A stretch of 64,000 nt of DNA, taken from NCBI GenBank assembly GCA_050944475.1, contig JBMNRD010000003.1, forward strand, positions 62,001 through 126,000, given 5' to 3'. A program made the position numbers and the translations under genes. The notes under the pieces are model-generated. The model saw only the letters and a program-made list of their open reading frames with translations. It was not told where the DNA came from and searched no databases. This stretch comes from RGIG5612 sp050944475. Its GTDB lineage: Bacteria > Bacillota > Clostridia > Lachnospirales > Lachnospiraceae. Shown piece after piece: positions 16,307-25,445 of this stretch (positions are counted from its first letter, which is position 1; each line of letters starts with the position of its first letter).

Positions 16307-18415
16307 TTAAACTTCCATTACCGCTTCATAAGCACTCTTTGTCGCCGAAGCGACGGTCCCGCTTTTTACCGCGTCACCCGCAAGAAGCAGTTTTCCCTTG
16401 AAATTGCCCTTCAGTTCTTCGTATAAAGCGTTTTCCGGTCCTACGCCAAGTGCCAATACCGTGTATTCCGCCATGATTTTCATTTCGGTTTTTGTCTTGA
16501 TATCCTCACATATCACGCCGTCATCTTCAATTGCAGCCAATTTGGTGTTCAAGTGGATTTCCGGAGGATTTGCGGACATTCTTTGCATCAAATCATCAAC
16601 AAGCTGGAACCATGAGCCGGGTGCGATCTCCGGGGCCATTTCAATGAGTTTAACACTGTTTCCCCGATCCAAAAGCAGCTCGCAGGTTTCAAGACCTGTA
16701 AGTCCCGAACCGACAACCGCAACACTGCTGCCGGAAATTACCTTCTCCTTATCAATAATTTCGGAAGCCATAACAACATTTCTCTTATCAATTCCCGGTA
16801 TTTTTGAAGGACGAAGGGCTTTTCCACCCGTGGCAACCACGACCGCATCCGGTGCCGGGTCAAGGATTTCCCTTGCGGTTATCTCTTTCAAAAATACAAT
16901 CTTACCGCCCATGGCTTTAATAATGGACGTTAAATTCTCAATACACCAGTAAAGCCTTTCCCTGTCTTTGCATTTTGATGCCTGTATTATCTGCCCGCCC
17001 GGCATCTTTTCTTTTTCAAAAACGATAACTTCAAATCCCCTTCGCAGCAAGGTCTCCGCCGCGGTAAGCCCCGCAGGGCCGGCTCCAATCACCACAGCCC
17101 TCTTGCCCGCGCCGTCTTCGGGCATATTAAAATATTCTTTTTCCCTTGCGATGCTCATATTGAGCGCGCACTCACCCGGCTTGCCCACTTTTGCATTTTC
17201 CATGAAGGAATGAATGCAATGCAGGCAGCCTATGCATCGACGTATTTCGTCTTCCCGGCCTTCCATGGCCTTGACAGCCCAATGTGGATCACAAATGAAA
17301 ACTCTGCCTGAAGCCACAAAATCCTGACAGCCCTCCCGCAGCTGTGCCTCTGCCTGAGCGGGCGTCCTTATGACATTTGCCGCGATTACGGGAATGGAAA
17401 CCGTTTCCTTTATTGCCCGGGCAAGATATTTTCGCCAACCCGGCTCAAATGTTGTAGGCTCAAGCCAATAATTAAACGTGTCATAACAAGCACAGGTTAC
17501 GTTTATCGCATCAACGCCTGTTTTTTCAAGTTCCTTTGCAATTCTCTTTCCGGTTTCAAGGTCGTAGCCCTTGCCCGGTTCTCCCACCTTTGAATAAAAC
17601 TCGTCCACCGTCAGCCTGACAATCAGGGGATAATCGGTTCCGCATTTTTCCTTTATACCCTTGATTATTTCAGAAATAAACCGGAGTCTGTTCTCAAAGT
17701 TACCGCCATATTCATCTGTTCTTAAATTTGTGTTCGGGGATAAAAACTGCTGCAGCAAATAGCCGTGTCCGGCATGCAGCTCCACGGCATCAACTCCCGC
17801 CATTTTGCATCTGTGCGCCGCATTGATGAAGTCGGATATCAACTTTTTGATTTCCCGTCTTCTCATGGCGCGGATACGCGTTGCGCCGTGCTTTGAAAGC
17901 TCGCATTTTGAAGGGGCCTGCATAGAAAAACATATACCCTTTTCCTCAAGCTTTAAAAGAACCGGTGTGAGTTTGAAAAAAAGATTCATAACTTTCGGAA
18001 AGACTTTTATGATCGGAATGACAAACGGCAAAGAATTCGTCGCGCTTGCAACGCCTTGTCTCCCCGCATGATGAAGCTGAATTGCAAGCTTTGCCCCCGC
18101 CTCATGAATTTTGCCGGCAAACTCCCTCATGGGTTCAATATGATAATCGCGGCTCATTGCCAGCTGGGTATAGGAGGCTGCGCCGCCCATGTCATTTACG
18201 CGGCAAATGCCGGGAATTATAAGTCCGACTCCGCCCTTGGCCCTTTCAACATAGTAGTCGGTCTGCTTTTGCGTAGGGCAGCCGCTTGGTTGACCAAGGC
18301 TGAACTCGGCTGCTGCCATAACAATACGATTTTTCACCCTCATTGTTCCGATGTTCATCGGAGAAAATAACATCTCGTAGCCCGTTTTCTTCTCATCAAA
18401 AATGTTTTTTTCCAT
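16307..18415 (-). CDS. Old-yellow-enzyme family flavoprotein with Fe-S and FAD/NAD domain (2-enoate reductase-like)
   Basis: 702 residues. Residues ~12-400 form the FMN-binding TIM barrel (LFSPMNIGTMRVKNRIVMAA, QLHHAGRQ, VELHAGHGYLLQQFLSP, NRLRFISEI). A Cys cluster follows (RRCIGCLHCIHS ... GECALN), as in the [4Fe-4S] site of enoate reductases and BaiCD/BaiH-type enzymes. Residues ~430-700 form the FAD/NAD(P)H part with two dinucleotide folds (VIGAGPAGLTAAE and VAVVGSGLTGLETCE). The family reduces activated C=C bonds; substrate unknown. An unusual hydrophobic insertion of about 35 residues follows QLHHAGRQG. ATG 18413-18415 has CGGAGG 8 nt upstream. First gene of the redox operon. Confidence 0.9.
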   Translation of the reverse strand: MEKNIFDEKKTGYEMLFSPMNIGTMRVKNRIVMAAAEFSLGQPSGCPTQKQTDYYVERAKGGVGLIIPGICRVNDMGGAASYTQLAMSRDYHIEPMREFAGKIHEAGAKLAIQLHHAGRQGVASATNSLPFVIPIIKVFPKVMNLFFKLTPVLLKLEEKGICFSMQAPSKCELSKHGATRIRAMRRREIKKLISDFINAAHRCKMAGVDAVELHAGHGYLLQQFLSPNTNLRTDEYGGNFENRLRFISEIIKGIKEKCGTDYPLIVRLTVDEFYSKVGEPGKGYDLETGKRIAKELEKTGVDAINVTCACYDTFNYWLEPTTFEPGWRKYLARAIKETVSIPVIAANVIRTPAQAEAQLREGCQDFVASGRVFICDPHWAVKAMEGREDEIRRCIGCLHCIHSFMENAKVGKPGECALNMSIAREKEYFNMPEDGAGKRAVVIGAGPAGLTAAETLLRRGFEVIVFEKEKMPGGQIIQASKCKDRERLYWCIENLTSIIKAMGGKIVFLKEITAREILDPAPDAVVVATGGKALRPSKIPGIDKRNVVMASEIIDKEKVISGSSVAVVGSGLTGLETCELLLDRGNSVKLIEMAPEIAPGSWFQLVDDLMQRMSANPPEIHLNTKLAAIEDDGVICEDIKTKTEMKIMAEYTVLALGVGPENALYEELKGNFKGKLLLAGDAVKSGTVASATKSAYEAVMEV

Positions 18416-18548
18416 AATACAAACCTCCGATACTGCTTTATAGCTTCCTTGAATTCATCAATATTTTGTATCCGAAACAATTTGTATCCGAGCCGAACGG
18501 CCTGCAGGTCAAATGATGCCGGCGTCTTGTCTTTTCTTTATTTTTTTC

Positions 18549-18557
18549 ATTATATCA
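18549..18557 (-). promoter_or_regulatory. Extended -10 promoter for the redox operon
   Basis: Minus strand shows TGATATAAT, a TGn extension plus a perfect -10 (18554-18549). The -35 region is poor, as usual for extended -10 promoters. It predicts a 5' UTR of about 125 nt before the flavoenzyme gene. Confidence 0.6.
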
Positions 18558-18648
18558 CAGATTTTACAAGCCGTATATTTCGACTTGCAGGGCTTTGCCT
18601 ACTTTTTCGTCTCCCGTGACTGTCACCGCATGGCGCATTCTTTGCCGG

Positions 18649-19296
18649 CTACTTCAATACATTCAACAAGTCTTTGAAGGACTTAAGGTTATAGCTTTCA
18701 AGTCCGCAGTTTTCCGCATCCCCGTGCAATGCGAATGCCGTCATATTTCCCGCCACGGCGGCCATTATTCCGGCCTTTGCATCCTCAACCACTACGCAGT
18801 TCTCCGGCGGGACTCCCAGTTTTGCGGCGGCTTTGAGGAATACTTCGGGATCCGGCTTTGAGTGGGTAATGTCGGTCCCGTCCACAACTGCATCGAAGAA
18901 ATCTCCGAGTCCGATTCTGTCCAGAATGAATTTTGCATTTTTGCTCGATGAGCCGATTGCAAGCTTATAGCCCCTTTCGCGAAGCTCGTTAAGGGTGGCT
19001 GACACCTCCTCGGACAAATCTTCTGCGCTCAGTTCTTTCAGCAGCTCGCGGTAAGTGTTATTCTTCTCCTCGGTAAATGCCTGTTTTTGCGCCTCGGAAT
19101 ATTCCCTGTCACTCCGCTCAAGGATAATCTCCAGACTTGCCATCCTGCTCACACCCCGAAGGCGGTTGTTAATCACGGGGTCAAAATAAATCCCCAGTCT
19201 GTCCGCCAACGCCTTCCAGGCCTTATAGTGAAACTTGTCGGTAAAGCAGATTACCCCGTCAAGGTCAAATATTACGGCTTTTTTTGAATGTTTCAT
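18649..19296 (-). CDS. pgmB: Beta-phosphoglucomutase (HAD superfamily)
   Basis: 215 residues from the ATG at 19294-19296, chosen because GGAG lies 5 nt upstream and the length then equals known beta-PGMs. The HAD nucleophile motif is FDLDGV (Asp11, Asp13). The cap begins CFTDKFHYKAWKALADRLGI and RGVSRMASLEIILE, both diagnostic of beta-PGM. Later motifs are IGSSSKNAKFILDRIGL and SKPDPEVFLKAAAKLGV with VVEDAKAGI. It converts beta-glucose 1-phosphate to glucose 6-phosphate after phosphorolysis of disaccharides. No disaccharide phosphorylase is adjacent; a GH3 glycosidase is divergent from it. Confidence 0.9.
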   Translation of the reverse strand: MKHSKKAVIFDLDGVICFTDKFHYKAWKALADRLGIYFDPVINNRLRGVSRMASLEIILERSDREYSEAQKQAFTEEKNNTYRELLKELSAEDLSEEVSATLNELRERGYKLAIGSSSKNAKFILDRIGLGDFFDAVVDGTDITHSKPDPEVFLKAAAKLGVPPENCVVVEDAKAGIMAAVAGNMTAFALHGDAENCGLESYNLKSFKDLLNVLK

Positions 19297-19448
19297 TTCA
19301 TCTCCGATTATTGCAGTCAGCAGCTTTTGCTTTCTTGCCAAACTCCATGTCTCTCTTATAATTAAAACCCGAAAGACGGCAATCAGTCAAGGTATTATTC
19401 TGCAATTGCAGCCGGAATATCTCCTGCACTTCTGATTTTCTTTTTCTG

Positions 19449-19480
19449 TTGTGGAAGAAATTCCTCAATTTATATATAAT
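19449..19480 (+). promoter_or_regulatory. Candidate promoter for the GH3 gene
   Basis: TTGTGG (19449-19454) and the TATATATAAT tract (19471-19480), giving -10 choices at spacers of 16 to 20 nt. It lies about 95 nt before the GH3 start. The rest of the 279-nt spacer to pgmB shows nothing else recognisable. Confidence 0.4.
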
Positions 19481-19575
19481 AATTAAAAGAAAACATGAGC
19501 CTGTCAATAAAAATTCAAGGCAAGAATTATGTGCTCCGAAGATTTTGCACAGGTTGAATGAAAGGAGAACCTTTT

Positions 19576-21852
19576 ATGAATAAATGGCATATTGAAGAAA
19601 AAGACGGTTACAATCTTGTAATCAACAAAGGAGGCGCTGTTCTCTCGTACGACCCGAATTCCGGAAAACAGCTCCTTATTGTGGACGGATTTGCATTTAA
19701 AGATTTAAACGGCAACGGAATCCTTGACCCCTATGAGGACTGGAGACTTCCGATTAAGCAGCGCGTCGCTGATCTGCTGTCGCAAATGGATACTGATGAC
19801 TGCTTGAGCATGATGCTCCACGCGGGGATGTTTATTGTGCAGAAAATCACCCCCGAAGCCCTGGAGAAAAATCCTTCGCTCCGGGCAAGGCTCGCCGTCA
19901 ACGGCAAGTCCATAGAAGAGTTCATGAAGGACGACTTTACACAGCTGAGTCCCGACCAGCTTTTATATATAGATGACGGCCTGCGCTTCTGGCTGATTTC
20001 CGCCATCGAGGATGCGGGAAGCGCCGCAAAATTTATTAACAATGTGCAGCGTCTGCTTGAGAAATCCCGTCTGGGCATTCCCGGCTTTTTCTCGACAAAT
20101 CCGAGGGCGTTTACCGACGCGCACAGCGACATCGGCGAGAAGGATGTGTCTTCATGGCCTACGAACCTCGGACTCGGAGCCTCCTTTGACCCCTCCGTAG
20201 GGGCCGAAATGGCCAATACGGTTAAAAAGGAATACCGTTCCATGGGAATTGTCATGGAACTGGGGCCGCAGATTGACGTGGCTACCGACCCCCGCTGGAA
20301 CCGTTTTAACGCGACGTACGGCTCCGACTCGTTCCTTACCCGTGATATGGCAAAAGCAATAATTGATGCTTACCAGACCAGCACCGGCGATGCCGAAATC
20401 GAAGACGGATGGGGGTCTGAGAGTATCATGACAATGACAAAGCACTGGCCGGGCAGCACCGGAGAGGGTGGTCGCGAAAGCCACAGCTACAACGGCCGGT
20501 TTGCTGTCTATCCAGGAAATAATTTTTCCAAACGTGTTGCTCCGTGGGTGGACGGGGCATTCAAGCTTGACGGCCCCACAAAGCAATGTGCGGCTGTCAT
20601 GGGCTGCTATGACATTCTTTACGGAATAAATGACGGTGATATAAATGGCGGTGACAGTAAAAATGTCGGAGTAAATTTCTCGCGTTATGCAATCCACGAC
20701 CTGCTGCGGGAAGAAAATGATTTCTCCGGCTATGCATGCACGGATTTCTGGATTACGGGAGGACAAAGACTCGGACCGCGTCTTCTCAGCGCCTGGGGCA
20801 TGCTGGACAATACCCCTGAAGAGCGTGCCCTTGCCCAGATGGAGGCGGGCATTGACCAGCTTGGAGGCCTCGGAGAGTTTGAAATTATCAAAAAAGCCTA
20901 CATAATGGCCTGCGAAAAGCACGGAAAAGATTGGGCGGAAAAACGCATTCGCGAGGCTGCCGGCCGCATTCTGCCCTTCTGTTTCGGTATTGGCTATTTT
21001 GAAAATCCTTACCGTTGTCCCGAAGAAGCGGATAAAATCGTAGGAAGCGAAAAGTGCAAAGAACGAGGCCTTTCTGCTCATCGCAAGTCACTGGTGCTGC
21101 TCAAGAACGACGACGTGCTGCCCGCCTCCGGCAAAAAGGTTTATATTGCGAACAAGTTCTCCGGAGGAATCCCCGATCGCGGCGGCAACGTGGATCCGAT
21201 TACGAGTGCACCGGCATTTTCAAGGCAGGCAGCCGGTGAGTTCTTTACCGTTGTTGATTTGCCGGATGAAGCGGATTTTGCGTTAGTCCTGATGGATTCT
21301 CCGCAAAGCGGCAACGGCACCTTAAAAGAAACAGGAGAAGTAATCCCCATCTCCCTGCAATATGAGGATTATACCGCAACCGCTGCCCGGGAAAACAGCA
21401 TCGGCGGAGACATTATTGACGGTGTAAAGGAAAACTTAAGCTACCGCGGCAAAACCGTTAAAACCTACAACAAATACGACCTGGATGTGCTAAGAGAAAC
21501 CTGCCGGCTCATGAAAGATAAGCCGATAGTTGTGGTGCTGCGCTGCACCAATCCTGTCGTGCCCTCGGAATTCGAACCCGTCTCTTCCGCAGTTTTAATA
21601 TCCTGGGGCAACACTCCCGAAAAGATTATAATGGAGGCCTTGGCAGGGTGCTTTGAACCCGGCGGCCTGCTTCCCTTCCAGATGCCTGCAGACATGGAGG
21701 CTGTGGAGCGGCACTTCGAAGACACCCCGAGAGATATCGCTCCGTACATTGATTCTGCGGGAAATGCCTGGGACTTTGCCTACGGCATGAATTACTCAGG
21801 AATCATTTATGATGAACGTGTAAAAAAATACCGCGATTATTTTATATCCTGA
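19576..21852 (+). CDS. Glycoside hydrolase family 3 protein (beta-glucosidase-like)
   Basis: 758 residues from the ATG at 19576, chosen for AGGAG 8 nt upstream; an ATG 18 nt earlier overlaps that ribosome site. Near the N-terminus it has FKDLNGNGILDPYEDWR, an Asp-rich loop common in this GH3 branch. The TIM-barrel part includes the KHWPG(S) substrate-binding motif and YACTDFWITG, whose Asp occupies the nucleophile position (usual form S/T-D-W/F). The alpha/beta sandwich domain (AHRKSLVLLKND ... VPSEFEPVSSAVLISWG) follows. No signal peptide, so it acts in the cytoplasm on imported glycosides. The linkage is not predictable. It converges on the MATE gene. Confidence 0.88.
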   Translation: MNKWHIEEKDGYNLVINKGGAVLSYDPNSGKQLLIVDGFAFKDLNGNGILDPYEDWRLPIKQRVADLLSQMDTDDCLSMMLHAGMFIVQKITPEALEKNPSLRARLAVNGKSIEEFMKDDFTQLSPDQLLYIDDGLRFWLISAIEDAGSAAKFINNVQRLLEKSRLGIPGFFSTNPRAFTDAHSDIGEKDVSSWPTNLGLGASFDPSVGAEMANTVKKEYRSMGIVMELGPQIDVATDPRWNRFNATYGSDSFLTRDMAKAIIDAYQTSTGDAEIEDGWGSESIMTMTKHWPGSTGEGGRESHSYNGRFAVYPGNNFSKRVAPWVDGAFKLDGPTKQCAAVMGCYDILYGINDGDINGGDSKNVGVNFSRYAIHDLLREENDFSGYACTDFWITGGQRLGPRLLSAWGMLDNTPEERALAQMEAGIDQLGGLGEFEIIKKAYIMACEKHGKDWAEKRIREAAGRILPFCFGIGYFENPYRCPEEADKIVGSEKCKERGLSAHRKSLVLLKNDDVLPASGKKVYIANKFSGGIPDRGGNVDPITSAPAFSRQAAGEFFTVVDLPDEADFALVLMDSPQSGNGTLKETGEVIPISLQYEDYTATAARENSIGGDIIDGVKENLSYRGKTVKTYNKYDLDVLRETCRLMKDKPIVVVLRCTNPVVPSEFEPVSSAVLISWGNTPEKIIMEALAGCFEPGGLLPFQMPADMEAVERHFEDTPRDIAPYIDSAGNAWDFAYGMNYSGIIYDERVKKYRDYFIS

Positions 21853-21905
21853 TTATCTGGCCGGTCAATGTCTACATTTTCCCTCCAAACAGTCAATATG
21901 TTTTT

Positions 21906-23285
21906 TTAACATGTTGTGTTTGTATTATATTTCAAAAGCTTTTTAATTGCTATGTTAAACCAGATAAACATAACTGCTCCGCTGACCACCCACGAGAGAG
22001 GCTCGGCCCAGCATATGCCTGCAAACCCCCATATGGGAGCAAGAACAAAGGCGCAGAAAAACCTGGTGCACAACTCTATACCGGTTCCTATTATCGGCGC
22101 CAGCTTGTGTTCCATGCTTTGCAGCGCCATCCTGTATGCGGTCACAATCGTTTGCGTAAAAATAAACGGCACAACAACCCTGAGCATCAGCTGCCCGTTT
22201 GCAATTACCAAAGCACTGTCTGTATTGGTAACAAGTCTTATCAGACTGCCTCCGAACGCAAAGGCAATGGCCGTTGTAATCATATTAACTGCAATATTAA
22301 ATAATACCGACAGATATACTCCCTTAGGAATTCTCTCATACTTTTTTGCACCGTAATTCTGGGCGGTGAATGTGGCGCTCGCATGCGCCATGTTTATGGA
22401 GGGCACGATTGCAAAGCTTCTTATCTTTTGAGAGGCGGCCTTGGCAATGATTGCCTCCTGCCCAAGCGAATTTACCGCGCCCTGTATGGCGATGTCGCCG
22501 ATGGCAAAAAGCGAATTGGAAAATGCAACCGATATTCCCATAGGAAGCATTTTTCTCATCATTGCCGGATTAGCTCGGAGATCCTCTTTTTTCAGCCGCA
22601 TTTCCGGATAGTTCTTATGGAAATGTATTGCCGACATCAGGACCGAGAGTCCCTGCGAAACCACTGTTGCAAGGCCCGCTCCGACTACCCCCATCCTCAA
22701 AGGCACTATAAACAAAATGTCAAGGCCGATATTCAGGCAAGCGCAAATGATAAGGAAAACCAGAGGAACAACGGAGTTCCCGAGAGCCCTGTATACTCCG
22801 GCATACATATTGTACATCATGGTGCAGAAAAGCCCTAAGATAAGGGTCATTATATACGCTTTTGCATCTGTGAAAATCTCTTCGGGCGTCTGTACCAGTT
22901 TGAGAAGCGGTCCTATCGTCAAATACAACACCGCCGTAAAAATGATAATCAGTCCGATACACAGCTTCAGTACTCCGGCAAATGCCTTTCTGGCGCCTTC
23001 CCAATTTCCGGCGCCGAAATTCTGGGAAACGAGAATGGAGTTTCCCGAATTAAAGCCCATTGCCGTAGCATTTATCAGCGTTATCAGTGCGGAAGAAGCC
23101 GAGATTGCCGCCAGAGCATGATCGCCCAGAGTATATCCCGCAATGCTCATGTCCGCCAGATTATATAGATGCTGAAAAATGCTTCCCAGCATCAGGGAAG
23201 AGGCGAATCTAATAAGCAGAGGGAACGTGGCTCCCTCTGTCATGTTAACGGTCTTCGTTTTTTTTATGATTGAAGTATTACTCAC
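21906..23285 (-). CDS. MATE family efflux transporter
   Basis: 459 residues with about 12 membrane helices and the MATE pattern (FPLLIRFASSLMLGSIFQHLYNLADM near the N-terminus, FNSGNSILVSQNFGAGN, and the second-half repeat SINMAHASATFTAQNYGAKK). Members export drugs, dyes or metabolites using Na+ or H+ gradients; substrate unknown. It starts with GTG at 23283-23285, 11 nt after GGAGAG, so the start is moderately secure. It lies 61 nt downstream of the ceramidase-like gene. Confidence 0.92.
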   Translation of the reverse strand: MSNTSIIKKTKTVNMTEGATFPLLIRFASSLMLGSIFQHLYNLADMSIAGYTLGDHALAAISASSALITLINATAMGFNSGNSILVSQNFGAGNWEGARKAFAGVLKLCIGLIIIFTAVLYLTIGPLLKLVQTPEEIFTDAKAYIMTLILGLFCTMMYNMYAGVYRALGNSVVPLVFLIICACLNIGLDILFIVPLRMGVVGAGLATVVSQGLSVLMSAIHFHKNYPEMRLKKEDLRANPAMMRKMLPMGISVAFSNSLFAIGDIAIQGAVNSLGQEAIIAKAASQKIRSFAIVPSINMAHASATFTAQNYGAKKYERIPKGVYLSVLFNIAVNMITTAIAFAFGGSLIRLVTNTDSALVIANGQLMLRVVVPFIFTQTIVTAYRMALQSMEHKLAPIIGTGIELCTRFFCAFVLAPIWGFAGICWAEPLSWVVSGAVMFIWFNIAIKKLLKYNTNTTC

Positions 23286-23346
23286 GTTAATATATGCTCT
23301 CCGTCCAAGACAACACGAAAAAATCCCGGCGGAATTTAATACAGCT

Positions 23347-24603
23347 TCAGATATTTTTCAAAATCCCGGCGGCAACCTCCACAAACTTCTCTGCCGCTCC
23401 CGGCATTAAGCCTGCTCTTTGTGCCTCCCATGTGGCCCTGTCGTACGAGCTTTGGTCCGGCATATATTTGAATCCGCCGTTTATCATGCTGCAAAGAAGG
23501 GTTGTCTCAAACGGAGAAGCTTCTTTAAGCTGCATGGATGTTGCATAATTTATCTCCGGCTTGAATCCCACCAGCGCAACATCTCCTATGGCAAGGACAA
23601 AAACGTCCAGCTTTACCTCCTTGCCCGGCTCCATCACAAGGCTCCTTTGCGGAACCGTTTTCCCGCTGTTTTTTCCCGGCCAGGTAAAATTACCCGATGC
23701 AAACTGTATCGGAACCTCATCCTTATCACAAACAGTTTCACTAATTACCCTTTCGGCATCGGCCTCGAACTCGGCGGCAAATTTTCTCACCAGTTCCAGC
23801 CCATAGGCTACGCCCTTGTCAATTATTACTGCATTTCCTTCGCTGCCTGCTTCCTCAAGCATGGCCATATCGCGGGGAACCTGATCGCCTGCAGCTCCCA
23901 TAATATAAATAACCGGCCCCCCGAACTTGTCTGTAAGGTTAGCGCAGGCAATTCCCGGAACATCCGCACAAATCTTTCTTGTTCCGGCCTGCATCTCGGA
24001 ATTGTCAATGGTACACGGCTTCATATCGTAGTTCAGGATAATTGCCACGGGATTCCCTTCCATGTCATCAAACCGTATGCATCTCAGACTATGGTCTGAC
24101 GGACCATCACCTATATTAATCCACCAGCCGGCTTCAAATTCGACATCTCTGTTTCTGTTGAGCATGCACTGCGTGCTGCCTGCGCCCATCCTTGCGGGTA
24201 CTATGGACGTTGCCGCCCGGTTTGCCGCCTCCTCCACCGCTGCGGATATTGCGCTTCTGAACATGGCAATCTGCTCCTTGTGCCTCTCCGTCAAAGGGGG
24301 CCTCTTATCCGGAGGGCCCGACGGACCGGGCTCATGAGGCGTAGAAATGGCATGGGTTACATGCACCCAGACATTTGCGGGATCCACGTTCGCAATCCTT
24401 CCTATAGTTTTTCTGTACTCATTTATAATGTCGTCGGGCAACATGACAAGGTCAATCGAAGCAATGGCTGCCCTTTCGCCGCATTCCATCACCACTATTC
24501 CGACATAGGGCAAATCATGAATCCCGTCAAACCCCTCTGTAGGAAGCATCTCCTGAATAAATTTAATCTGCGCCCTTCCTGCGCCGACTTTTAATCTTGC
24601 CAT
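23347..24603 (-). CDS. Neutral/alkaline ceramidase-like protein
   Basis: 418 residues counted from ATG 24601-24603. The N-terminus (LKVGAGRAQI, later VTHAISTPHEPG and a late GAAGDQVPRD) resembles the N-terminal catalytic domain of neutral/alkaline non-lysosomal ceramidases (PF04734-like), where a His-rich site holds zinc; HAISTPH keeps two histidines. It has no signal peptide and lacks the C-terminal domain of true ceramidases, so it may act on another amide. A TTG at 24610-24612, 5 nt after AGGAAGG, is an alternative start three codons earlier; the pcm stop TAA lies between the two, so translation is coupled either way. Confidence 0.7.
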   Translation of the reverse strand: MARLKVGAGRAQIKFIQEMLPTEGFDGIHDLPYVGIVVMECGERAAIASIDLVMLPDDIINEYRKTIGRIANVDPANVWVHVTHAISTPHEPGPSGPPDKRPPLTERHKEQIAMFRSAISAAVEEAANRAATSIVPARMGAGSTQCMLNRNRDVEFEAGWWINIGDGPSDHSLRCIRFDDMEGNPVAIILNYDMKPCTIDNSEMQAGTRKICADVPGIACANLTDKFGGPVIYIMGAAGDQVPRDMAMLEEAGSEGNAVIIDKGVAYGLELVRKFAAEFEADAERVISETVCDKDEVPIQFASGNFTWPGKNSGKTVPQRSLVMEPGKEVKLDVFVLAIGDVALVGFKPEINYATSMQLKEASPFETTLLCSMINGGFKYMPDQSSYDRATWEAQRAGLMPGAAEKFVEVAAGILKNI

Positions 24604-24605
24604 TC

Positions 24606-25187
24606 TTACCAACCGTACCTTCCTATAAATTCTACGAATCTGACCATTCCGACCGTTTTGGTGTTTATTTCGCCTTTATCTGTCTTCGTAATAAGTTTAA
24701 GTTCCTGCAAATTCGGCGGACCGATCGGGATAACCATCCTGCCGCCGGTTGCTAACTGATTGACCAGTTCATCCGGCAAAATGCCCGCTGCCGCAGTTAC
24801 CATAATCCTGTCATAGGGAGCATGTTCCTGCCATCCGCTGCTGCCGTCTCCGATTTTATAATAAATGTTCGAAAATTTTAACGCTTTCAGCCTTTCCTCG
24901 GCTTTTTCCGCCAATTCGTCAATTCTTTCCACCGTATAAACTTCCGCTGACATTTTTGCAAGTATAGCCGTCTGAAAACCTGAACCGGTTCCGATTTCCA
25001 ACACCTTGCTGTCACTTTCCGGCTCCAAAAGCCGTGTCATTTCCAGCACAAGGCTGGGTTGCGAAATCGTTTGCCCGAAGCCTATGGGTAAAGGCCCGTC
25101 TATACTTGCACATTCTTTCATGTCATCTTCAATAAAAAACGAACGGTCCAATGAGTTAAAATATGTTTTGAGCTTTTGCAAATCCAT
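24606..25187 (-). CDS. pcm: Protein-L-isoaspartate O-methyltransferase family protein
   Basis: 193 residues from ATG 25185-25187, preferred because GAGG lies 8 nt upstream. The signature FGQTISQPSLVLEM contains the isoaspartate-contacting Thr-Ile-Ser, and VLEIGTGSGFQTAILA is the AdoMet motif I. The C-terminal half has MVTAAAGILPDELVNQL and GGRMVIPIG. The enzyme methylates damaged isoaspartyl residues to start their repair. It is shorter than E. coli Pcm (208 residues) but complete. Its stop overlaps the start region of the ceramidase-like gene, so the two are coupled; why they go together is not known. Confidence 0.88.
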   Translation of the reverse strand: MDLQKLKTYFNSLDRSFFIEDDMKECASIDGPLPIGFGQTISQPSLVLEMTRLLEPESDSKVLEIGTGSGFQTAILAKMSAEVYTVERIDELAEKAEERLKALKFSNIYYKIGDGSSGWQEHAPYDRIMVTAAAGILPDELVNQLATGGRMVIPIGPPNLQELKLITKTDKGEINTKTVGMVRFVEFIGRYGW

Positions 25188-25400
25188 TGTTTTTACCTCG
25201 TTTCTTACCGGATTGTATTGCATGCTTATTCCGGGTCCGTTTAATTACGGCACTTACAGTAGTAATATATCATAAAAGTACAATCCGCTTGCAAACAATT
25301 TTGTTTCTTCATGTAGAAAAATAAAAATTCTGTACACAAGTAATGCAGCTGTCCGATCTTTGAGCCGGACAAAATAAAGATTCCTGTGGAATGTGCAAAC

Positions 25401-25429
25401 AAAAACACCCGCTGCACTATGCAGCGGGT
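25401..25429 (-). terminator. Intrinsic terminator of the sugar ABC operon
   Basis: A perfect 10-bp stem (25407-25416 with 25420-25429), loop of 3, followed on the minus strand by GTTTTT. It lies 17 nt past the stop of the last permease gene. Confidence 0.92.
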
Positions 25430-25445
25430 TGACTGATTGTTATGT

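Noticed and set aside
13233..18415. Bile-acid-inducible (bai) operon
   Set aside because: A BaiCD/BaiH-like flavoprotein and an SDR are present, but there is no CoA ligase, CoA transferase or 7-alpha-dehydratase, and an AOR is not part of bai clusters.
21853..21905. Terminator between GH3 and MATE genes
   Set aside because: CAATATGTT/AACATGTTG can pair at 21895-21920, but the T-run is in the loop and part of the arm lies in the MATE gene end; not strong enough to call.
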